Part shown: positions 54,709 through 62,174 of the stretch, one piece after another
Layout of the letters: each line of letters starts with the position of its first letter
How positions within the stretch are numbered: the first letter of the stretch is position 1
Origin: Chara braunii
Lineage: Eukaryota > Streptophyta > Charophyceae > Charales > Characeae
Length of the DNA stretch: 62,174 nt
Reading direction: 5' to 3'
NCBI GenBank assembly: GCA_003427395.1
Contig: BFEA01000473.1
Coordinates: 1,193,438 to 1,255,611, forward strand
Made by a program: the position numbers and the translations under genes
The notes under the pieces: generated by a model
What the model was told of the DNA's origin: nothing
The model's input: only the letters and a program-made list of their open reading frames with translations
Databases searched by the model: none

Positions 54709-56708
54709 GGTGGTAAGACAGGCTTCTCGGAGGCTCGCTCCTCATACCACACTAATTATTATTATTATTATGGTGATAAGGCACGCTTCTCGGAGCCTCG
54801 CTCACTTTTATCACCTAGTATATTTTATCATTATGGCGATAAGACAGACTTCAAAGAGTCACGCTCACTCTTATCACTTAGTACATATTACAGTAATAAG
54901 GCATGCTTCTCGGAGTCTCGCTCACTCTTATCACCTAGTATATTTTATCATTATGGCGATAAGGCAGGCTTCTTAAAGCCTCGCTCACTCTTATCGCCTA
55001 GTACATCCTACGGTGATAAGGCAGGCTTCTCGGAGCCTCGCTCACTCTTATCACCTAGTATATATTATTAATATGGCGATAAGGTAGGCTCCTTAGAGCC
55101 TCGCTTCTCTTATCGCCTAGTATATATTATCATGGTGATAAGGTAGGCTTATCAGAACCTCGCTCACTCTTATCACCTAGTCTATATGTTATTATGACAA
55201 TAAGGCAGGCTTCTTAGAGTCGCGCTCCTCTTATCGTCTAGTATATATTATCTTGGTGATAAGGCAAGCCTCTCGGAGCCTCGCTCACTCTTATCATCTA
55301 GTATATATGTTATTATGGCGATAAGGCAGACTTCTTAGAGCCTCGCTTCTCTTATCGCCTAGTATATATTATCATGGTGATAAGGCAGACTTCTCGGAGC
55401 CTCGCTCACTCTTATCACCTAGTATATATGTTATTATGGCGATAAGGCAGGCTTCTTAAAACCTCGCTCCTCTTATCGCCTAGTATATATCATCATGGTG
55501 ATAAGGCAGACCTTTTGGAGCCTCGCTCACTCTTATCACCTAGTATATACTATCATTATGGCGATAAGGCAGACTTCTTAGAGCCTCGCTCACTCTTATC
55601 ATCTAGTATATATTACGGTGATAAGGCAGGTTTCTCGGAACCTCGCTCACTCTTATCACCTAGTATATATTATCGTTATGACGATAAGGCAGACTTATCG
55701 GAGCCTAGTACATATTACGGCGATAAGACAGGCTTTTCGGAGCCTCGCTTACTCTTATCACCTAGTATAGATTATCATTATGGTGATAAGGCAGACTTCT
55801 TAGAGCCTCGCTCACTCTTATCGCCTAGTACATATTACGGTGATAAGGCAGACTTCTCGGAGTCTCGCTCACTCTTATCACTTAGTACATATTATCATTA
55901 TGACGATAAGGCGGACTTCGTAGAGCCTCGCTCACTCTTATCGCCTAGTGCATATTACGGTGATAAGGCAGGCTTCTCGGATCCTCGCTTACTCTTATCA
56001 CCTAGTATATATTATCATTATGGTGAAAAGGCAGACTTTCAGAGTCTCGCTCACTCTTATCGCCTAGTACATATTACGGTGATAAGGCAGGTTTCTCGGA
56101 GCCCCGCTTACTCTTATCACCCAGTATATATTATCATTATGGCGATAAGGCAGGCTTCTTAGAGTTTCACTCACTCTTATCGCCTAATACATATTACGGT
56201 GATAAGGCAGGCTTCTCNTATCGCCTAATACATATTACGGTGATAAGGCAGGCTTCTCGGAGTCTCGCTTACTCTTATCACCTAGTATATATTATCATTA
56301 TGGCGATAAGGCAAGCTTCTTAGAGCCTCGCTCACTCTTATCGCCTAGTACATATTACGGTGATAAGACAGGCTTCCTAGAACCTCGCTCACTCTTATCA
56401 CCTAGTATATATTATTATTATGGCGATAAGGCAGGCTTCTTAGAGACTCGCTCACTTTTATCGCCTAGTACATATTACGATGATAAGGAAGACTTCTCTG
56501 TGTCTCGCTTACTTTTATCACCTAGTATATATTATCATTATGAAGATAAGGCAGGTTTCTTAGAGCTTCGCTCACTCTTATCGCCTAGTATATATTATTA
56601 TGGTGATAAGGCAGGCTTCTCTGAGCCTCGCTCACTCTTATCACCTAGTATATATTATTATTATGGCGATAAGGCAGACTTCTTAAAGCCTCGCTCACTC
56701 TTACCACC
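54709..56708. repeat. Co-varying hairpin tandem array in LTR C
   Basis: About 33 monomers in 2,000 bases, mostly alternating 63 and 57 bases (a 120-bp dimer). Each monomer has outer arms GGTGATAAG...CTTATCACC or GGCGATAAG...CTTATCGCC, and an inner hairpin such as AGGCTTCTCGGAGCCT or AGACTTCTCGGAGTCT. The first arm of the array is GGTGGTAAG and the last is CTTACCACC. Because dimers are multiples of three, long Tyr/Ser/Leu-rich frames (to 215 residues) run through it; I take these as incidental. A single N at 56,218 is flanked by a 40-base duplication. Confidence 0.92.
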
Positions 56709-57112
56709 CTAATTATTAGCATTCTCCCTGACGCCCCTTTGAGCCTGGACCGTTGGGAAGACTTTAAGATCATTCAGGTAGGTCATACGAGACTTGTACC
56801 TCATGTCTTAAAACCGTTCGCCTTATTCCCGATTGGGTTAGTTTGGACTTTTAGGACTACGTAGGCATCGGTTAGTCACAGGATAAAGATTTATCGAGGC
56901 AATCCAACATCTCAATATCTGATTACATTATGCATAAGTTTTGCAGTCTACTATGATCCACCTCTCTTATCACATTGTCAGGCGGCCCATAAGCAAGGGA
57001 AGACTGTCGGAAGTCAATGCCCTTAGCTATCATACTCCAAAAGAAACACTCAATCAGATCATGCTTTTCTTCCCTTACTCAATTGCCTCCCCTTTTATCT
57101 TCGGGTTTGCCC

Positions 57113-57748
57113 TTAACATGTATGGTTAATTGGTGGTGTCATTTTCGACGGATTTTTCACCGAAACTGCCATATTTTTCCGAATTGGTGTTTTTTTTTGT
57201 GTTTTGTTTTTTGTGTGATATGTATGTGTTTTAGGGTATATGTATTAAATTTCGATGTATTTGAACCGCTAATAAAAAGTTGGCAAAAACACCAAATTCG
57301 TGAAACAAATTGCCGAACTTCGAATGCTACTCCGAATAGGGTGTTATAGTGCATTTTAGTTTTTTTTTTTCATTTTTTTTTGCCGGCGGATTTTTCACCG
57401 AAACTGCCATATTTTCCTGAATTGGTGTTTTTTTGTTTTTTTGTTTTTTTGTGTGATATGTATGTGCTTTAGGGTATATGTATATTAAGTTTCAATGTAT
57501 TTGGACCGCTAATAAACAAGTTGGCAAAAACACCGAATTCGAAAAACAAATTGCCGAACTTCGAATGCTACTCCGAATAGGGTTTTATAGTGCATTTTAG
57601 TTTTTTTTTTCATTTTTTTTTACCTTTTTGTTTTTTTGATGTTTGTATTATGAGCCTGCATTGTTTGTTCACAAAATTATTAACGACATTGCTTGTGGTA
57701 GTGTGCCGAAAAACACCGAATTTTTGGCCTTCCATTAACCATCTCTCA
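57113..57748. mobile_element. 0.6-kb insertion with short inverted ends in LTR C
   Basis: LTR B lacks it: its CTTCGGGTTCAGCCTTGAAGG is continuous. The ends carry ATGGTTAAT (57,122-57,130) and ATTAACCAT (57,734-57,742). GCCCTTAA on the left and GCCTTGAA on the right may be a degraded 8-bp target duplication. The inside is two direct copies (about 57,147-57,383 and 57,384-57,620) of a T-rich unit with TTTTTCACCGAAACTGCCAT. No ORF. It resembles a MITE-type non-autonomous DNA transposon; the family is unknown. Confidence 0.5.
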
Positions 57749-58190
57749 GCCTTGAAGTATCCCTGACTCAAAGTACTCCATTTATTAATGCACTCATTAC
57801 GTAATTACTCGAAGGTTTATAGATTTAGGGTTCAGGGCTTAGGCAGAAGCGTGTGTACCTCACTGTTCCCTGCCTCCAGAGTCCCTCTTGAACTACGGCA
57901 GAGCTCTCGCAATCGCCCTGTCATTGATCATGTATGATCCATGCAATCGATTGCTAGGCCTTAGATTTAGCTGAGGCCATGATTAACTCGATGGGAATCA
58001 CGCCATCAAACAATTAAACCGAGGAGGCAGACATCTGAGAGGACCAAACAAAGATAAGTACGGAGAAGGATGAAGGAGGTGGGTACTTATTGCAAAAGGA
58101 TAGCGTCACCTCCCTCTCCAATGCCCCATGCTTTCTCTTCATCTTTGACCCTGTATGATGCCTAATGATGACAATCAGAATAACAACACA

Positions 58191-58191
58191 A

Positions 58192-58239
<48 letters not shown>
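58191..58239. repeat. (AAT)n microsatellite at the LTR C end
   Basis: About 16 AAT repeats exactly where LTR C homology to LTR B ends; LTR B ends in the same repeat at 48,170-48,203. Confidence 0.9.
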
Positions 58240-58545
58240 CCTACCCCTTAAGCGCGAGCGGCCCGTGGGGGGAGGTCGTGTTTCGCTACGCGCCGGAATC
58301 GGGCCGAAGTTTTCATTCGGGCCGGCGGATGAAGGTGATCGAGGGAGGGGGAGCCCGCAGAGCGGCGCGCGTACCGAATTGTTCACAGCGCGCCAAGAAA
58401 CGAAGGAGCGCGCCCACGGGGCCGAGCGGCGGCGGGCGTCGATGAAAGGGCATATCTGGAAGCGCCCGCCGTCGGATAGGAAGGACGCCCTCTTTTTTTT
58501 TGTTTAATTTGCAAACTGCAGTTTTGTAACTGCGTTCTTAATTTT
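58240..58545. other. GC-rich unique-looking segment right of element C
   Basis: High-GC sequence (for example GGGCCGAAGTTTTCATTCGG) unlike its surroundings. ORFs on both strands lack a recognisable domain. It is possibly the original flank of element C. Confidence 0.4.
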
Positions 58546-59010
58546 TTTTTCTTTGCATTTTTTTTTTTTTCAGTTTCCAACTCGGAGTTTCAGTTTTGGG
58601 CGGGAAGAAAACGACAAGTCCGGGCGGGAAAGGAAAAAGGAGGACAGTCGCGAAGCACGCCACCCCACCCACCGACCCCACACTCACACCCGCATCCCAC
58701 CCCACCCACACTCGCACTCCACCCGCACCCCACCAACCCACAGTCATAGCCGCACCCCACCCACACTCACAGCCGCTCCCCATCCACACCCGCACCTCAC
58801 CCCACCCACCCACACACCTGCACCCCACCCCCCACACACCCGCACCCGCGCCCGACCCCACCCCACCTACGCACACACACACACACACTAATATATATGT
58901 TAGTTTTGAAGCTTGCTTGGAGTGGTTGTGGTCGGGTTGGGGTTTGAACTCACACACAGATTTTGAAATACCCAACTGCCCACTGAGATAACCGCTCAGG
59001 CAGATTGGGT
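58546..59010 (-). repeat. tRNA-like head and A-rich tail, possible SINE
   Basis: On the - strand, TATCTCAGTGGG (A-box-like) and AGTTCAAACCCC (B-box-like) start 40 bases apart (about 59,000-58,935). They are followed by a CACCC/GGGTG-rich degenerate body and, at the far end (58,572-58,549), an A-rich stretch. tRNA-like promoter plus A-tail is SINE layout, but I cannot show target duplications. The His/Pro/Thr-rich frames of the body are not genes. Confidence 0.35.
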
Positions 59011-59154
59011 CCCTATTTGCTTTTGGGGACTGTTTTGTTTTGAAGTGTATCCGACGTCAGGCAGCTGACACGTCAGGATGTGCCTGTGTGTGTGAACCGG
59101 GGTTGCACAGTGTGCCTGTGTGTCTGAACCGTAGCTGGCCTGTACGGAGGGGCG

Positions 59155-59430
59155 GCAACCGTTCGTCACCGGCGGGTCCAATCCCGCCATTTGCATTAGG
59201 CAACTTTGCCGATTTTTTGTGCTCAGAAGAATTCATCAAAATGTCTGCAAATTTGAGGGTCCGTAGGTTAGGTCCTGATCTTTCAGGGAAACATATTACA
59301 AAAAAATAATAAAATCGTTTTGACCATGAAATATTCGCCGCGCCGATTTGCTGCATTTCCAACCGGCGGTTCAAATCCCGCCATTTGCAATTGGCAACTT
59401 TGCCGATTTTTTGTGCTAAGAAGAATTCTG
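59155..59430 (+). repeat. Pair of ~80-bp direct repeats with B-box-like motif
   Basis: ACCGGCGGGTCCAATCCCGC (about 59,169) and AACCGGCGGTTCAAATCCCG (about 59,360) begin two copies. Both continue CATTTGCA.T.GGCAACTTTGCCGATTTTTTG and GAAGAATTC. GGTTCAAATCC in the second copy is a perfect pol III B-box-like sequence. Confidence 0.6.
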
Positions 59431-59566
59431 CGTTGCGACTCGTACGGGCCCCCGTATGCGTACGAGAGTACGGATCGTACTCGTACGCTACTCGTACGCT
59501 AGGGGTCCCGTACGAGGGTTTTTTTTTTTTTTTTTTTTTTTTTGTTTTTTTTGCAGAATGTTGTAT

Positions 59567-59603
<37 letters not shown>

Positions 59604-59980
59604 GTTTTCTGTACGAGGGTTTTTTTTTTTTTTTTTTTTTTTTCTTCCCGGCATCTCCGGTAGACTCCGTAAAGTCCAAAAACTTGAAAACTGCTCGAAA
59701 AAACTTGTTTATGGGGGCGCTATGGCAAAAAATGCCCTTGAACAGCCTTCGGGTGTCTGTTGCTGTTTTCCTCACAGTCCAACCTGGCATGGGGCCATGG
59801 CCTCGTTTTGTTTTTCCAGTTTGCTTGTTCTGCAGCTTCTGCTAGTCAGGCGTAGCCGTTTTTTTTTTTGTTTTTTTTTTAATGAGCTGCGTTGGAGGAG
59901 GAGAGCTGCTGTGGCAGGCCCTCTACCGGCTGCTGACATGCGAGGCAGATAGAGGGTCTGCCTCCTTAGTGTGATGACCC
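59431..59980. other. CGTACG-rich patch and poly(T) runs
   Basis: Several CGTACG or TCGTACG palindromes in 59,436-59,516 are followed by poly(T) runs at 59,519-59,543, 59,569-59,602 and 59,620-59,643, and a T-rich run near 59,861-59,880. GTACGAGGG followed by T runs occurs twice. ORFs of poly-Phe or poly-Lys are artefacts of these runs. Confidence 0.6.
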
Positions 59981-60136
59981 GTCGAAACATGGACTGAAAC
60001 ACACAGCTGATTTCTGAGTTTTGCCCATAGACTGAATGCCTTGCCTAGTTTCCCGCTAGCTACTAAGTCTGTGTGTGTGCACGCTTGCTGGACTGCATGT
60101 CTGTCTGAGTGTTGGTTGGCTTGAGTGTGTGTGTGG

Positions 60137-60348
60137 CCGTGCCTGTCTGAGTGCTGATTGGCTTGAGAGTGTGTGTGGCCGTGCCTGTCTGAGTGCTAGA
60201 TGGCTTGAGTGTGTGTGGCCCGTAAGGGCACTTGCTCATTGGGCCCTCAGGGCCGATACTTACGGGCCACACACACTCAAGCCATCTAGCACTCAGACAG
60301 GCACGGGCACACACACTCTCAAGCCAATCAGCACTCAGACGGGCACGG
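60137..60348. repeat. Large palindrome: 90-nt arms, 32-nt loop
   Basis: Arms at 60,137-60,226 and 60,259-60,348 pair with two or three mismatches. Each arm contains two 42-bp type units (GTGCCTGTCTGAGTGCT...). The loop contains its own short palindrome GGGCCCTCAGGGCC. Confidence 0.85.
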
Positions 60349-61026
60349 TCGATACTTACCATTAGGCCGTGCCTGTCTGAGTGCTGATTGGCTTGAGAGT
60401 GTGTGTGGCCGTACTCAGAAGGTGCTCATTGGGCCCTGAGGGCCGATACTTACCTGTGGCCGTGACATTGAGGGATTGCAGCGGGAAAAACACTCAAGTA
60501 GCGGGTAGGCCGGTACCGCACCTTGATTAGGTAGATGTGCAGGTACTGTAGGCCGAGCAGAAGAAGACAAAAGTGGCATTTTTAGAGGCCAGCCGTTGTA
60601 GGCTTTGCGTTGTCCTTTGCACAGCAGGGCAAGGCCCTAGTAGTCCGCCATAGCCTCGGCCCTTGATGAGGAAGGAAGGGGCGGTCATGGCTATGGTGGA
60701 CCTCAAGTGTTGCTGACAGTAGAAGAGGAACTCGGACATTGATTCTGGATCAGCCATTCGACATTGTCCTATTATTTCTTGTATGAATGAGAGAGGGGGA
60801 GATAAGGAGGAGGAGATTGTTGGGCGAAGAAGAAGAGCCTTGTCATTTGTCTAAGCTGGTGTACATCATCTTCTTCTTCTTTCTTACTTCTTCTTCTTCT
60901 TCTAATCCTCTCTCTCCTCTCAAGTTCATTCATTTGTTTCTGCAATTGGACGGGATTGTACTATCTGATGGATGTGTATCTTTAAATTGGTCAGGATCAT
61001 AGCATTAGCATCATTCATTGCCGGTG

Positions 61027-61330
61027 TCGCAGACCCTCTACCTGCTGTTGACGTGAGTTGCAGGTAGAGGGCCTGCCACGTCAGCATCAATCAAATATTG
61101 TTATAATGGCGGACCCTTTATGCCTTGTTCCTAATGATGTGGCAGGCCCTGTACTTGCTGCTGATGGGTGAGGCAGGTAGAGAGCCGACCATGTCAACTA
61201 ACATGGCAAGCCCCACACAACCTCTGCAGGGTGACATGGCAGACCCTGTACCTGCTGCTGACGTGGGAGGCAGGTAGAGGGTCTGCTATGTCAGCATTGA
61301 TTGGGAGGCAGGTAGAGGGCCGACCATGTC
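61027..61330. repeat. Short palindromic repeats (GCAGGTAGAGGG family)
   Basis: CCCTCTACCTGC (61,034-61,045) and GCAGGTAGAGGG (61,060-61,071) form a perfect 12-bp stem. Variants follow at about 61,139-61,182 and 61,232-61,291, and one lies at 59,913-59,962. The flanks repeat GGCAG and CATGTCA phrases. Confidence 0.75.
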
Positions 61331-61740
61331 AACTCGCATTCATACAGACAGATGGCAAACAACTCTGGCGTTGTGCGCCCACTCAAAGCTCAGAGATATA
61401 GAAGTCAAAACTCAGTTCAGATGCAACCTAGTCTCAACAGGCTATGGCGCATCAGCGTTGTTCACCCCAACTCTTGTCTGTACACTCTCGCTGTCTGAAG
61501 ATCACCCTGAATACACACACACGCAGCTCTCTCACACACACTAACTGCTAACCTGTCGTGACTATNAATACACACACACGCAGCTCTCTCACACACACTA
61601 ACTGCTAACCTGTCGCGTCTATGGCCGCACTACTCTACTAACACTACTACTCCTGCTCTTGCCCTCTTCGTCTTCAGGCACATTGCAGACCACCGGTACC
61701 TCCTCTTTTTGGAGGGAACATCATTGCAGACTCTGATATT
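61330..61740 (+). repeat. Dispersed repeat related to 23,600-23,930
   Basis: Shares TCAGAGATAT, CTATGG, CACACTAACTGCTAAC-like and CTTCGTCTTC landmarks with the element A tail. A ~50-base phrase is duplicated on both sides of the single N at 61,566. No gene. Confidence 0.5.
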
Positions 61741-62174
61741 GCCCCTACAGGCCCTAGACTCAGACTGGTACCCGCTAGACCTAGCCTACACTACCGCCCT
61801 CTAAAAATGCCGCTTTTGTCTTCTTCTGCTCGGCCTCTGGTACCTGCATATTTACCCCCCTACCGGGTGCGGTACCGGCCTACCCACTACTTGAGTGGTT
61901 TTTCCCCTGCTGCAACCCTTCGAAGCCACGGCCACAGGTAAGTACCGGCCCTGAGGGCCCAACGAACGAACAAGTGCCCTGGCGGGATACACTCACACAC
62001 ACCCATACCAACCAGCACTCAGACAGGCACAGTCACACACGCATGCCAACCAGCACTCAGACAGACATGCAGTCCAACAAGCACACGCACACACAGACTT
62101 AGCAGGCGGGGAACTCAGTAGGGCATTCAGTCTATGAGCAAAACTCAGAAATCAGCCGTGTGTTTCAGTCCGTG

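Larger units (their letters stand above)
53121..58190 (-). mobile_element. LTR C: 5' LTR of element C (-)
   Basis: Collinear with LTR B over its length and about 5.1 kb long. The extra length comes from a full hairpin array (54,709-56,708) and a 0.6-kb insertion (about 57,113-57,748). It contains the donor hairpin (53,284-53,300), TATA-like CATATAACAA (53,371-53,380) and a TA-rich tract (53,695-53,726). The 5' end abuts (AAT)n at 58,191-58,239. Confidence 0.85.
59990..62174. mobile_element. Fold-back-like element with long inverted arms
   Basis: The left arm (59,990 to about 60,595) and the right arm (about 61,740 to the window end) are reverse complements over at least 430 bases. Landmarks are ATGGACTGAAACACACAGCT, GTGTGCACGC, GTCTGTCTGAGTG, GTGGCCGTG and GAAGAAGACAAAAG. 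The left arm has internal 42-bp repeats and a near-perfect 90-nt palindrome. The right arm runs out of the window. No transposase is visible in the centre (60,600-61,740), so it is non-autonomous at best. A shortened copy lies at 29,525-29,875. Confidence 0.6.

Noticed and set aside
54697-56712. Long frames (70-215 residues) rich in Tyr, Ser and Leu through the hairpin array
   Set aside because: The 120-bp dimer is divisible by three, so open frames arise without coding selection; the LTR is on the other strand and frames change between copies.
58538-58991. His/Pro/Thr-rich and Gly/Val-rich ORFs
   Set aside because: Products of a degenerate CACCC repeat and a CA tract, open on both strands.

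Overview
The window looks like repeat-dominated nuclear DNA of a eukaryote with a large genome. I see no bacterial operon logic, no intact host gene, and nested or inverted retrotransposon ruins separated by microsatellites. The base composition, the abundance of (AAT)n/(GA)n/poly(T) tracts and the plant-like tRNA primer-binding site fit a streptophyte, for example a charophyte alga such as Chara. That taxonomic guess is inference.

The main content is one family of giant Ty3/Gypsy-type LTR retrotransposons, present in two orientations. Element A (+) has a ~3.9 kb 5' LTR (about 636-4513), a primer-binding site at 4516-4533, and a decayed gag-pol: duplicated N-terminal Gag domain, capsid, Gln/Gly/Tyr-rich segment, zinc-knuckle remnant, protease, RT, RNase H and integrase with a GPY module. 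After pol comes a second Gag-like ORF (14705-16947: capsid-like block, coiled coil, CCHC knuckle), then a long non-coding tail to about 24,990. A plausible 3' LTR (24,990-26,137 plus 34,268-36,834) is split by element D. D (26,138-34,267, read on -) is flanked by a 5-bp duplication TTGTC. It carries degraded gag pieces of both kinds but I see no pol. Element B (-) runs from its LTR (about 48,170-44,496) through gag, RT and RNase H to 36,835, where its pol is cut by the 3' end of the + LTR. B has lost its protease. Element C (-) has its LTR at about 58,190-53,121, a degenerate PBS and gag fragments down to about 49,600.

All four LTR copies share a TATA-like box, a 5' splice donor inside a small hairpin about 167-290 nt from the LTR end, and long U3 regions holding tandem hairpin arrays. 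The arrays differ in sequence between the + and - lineages (91-bp units versus 57/63-bp units), but stem arms co-vary between copies. Splice-acceptor-like sites precede the repeated Gag domain and the second Gag ORF. This suggests, as inference, that the family makes spliced transcripts.

The right end (59,990-62,174) is a fold-back-like element with arms of about 430 bp or more, a 90-nt near-perfect hairpin and several short palindromic repeats. The left end (1-375) is a 25-bp minisatellite. Ns and duplicated sequence at single-N joins show that the assembly is imperfect.
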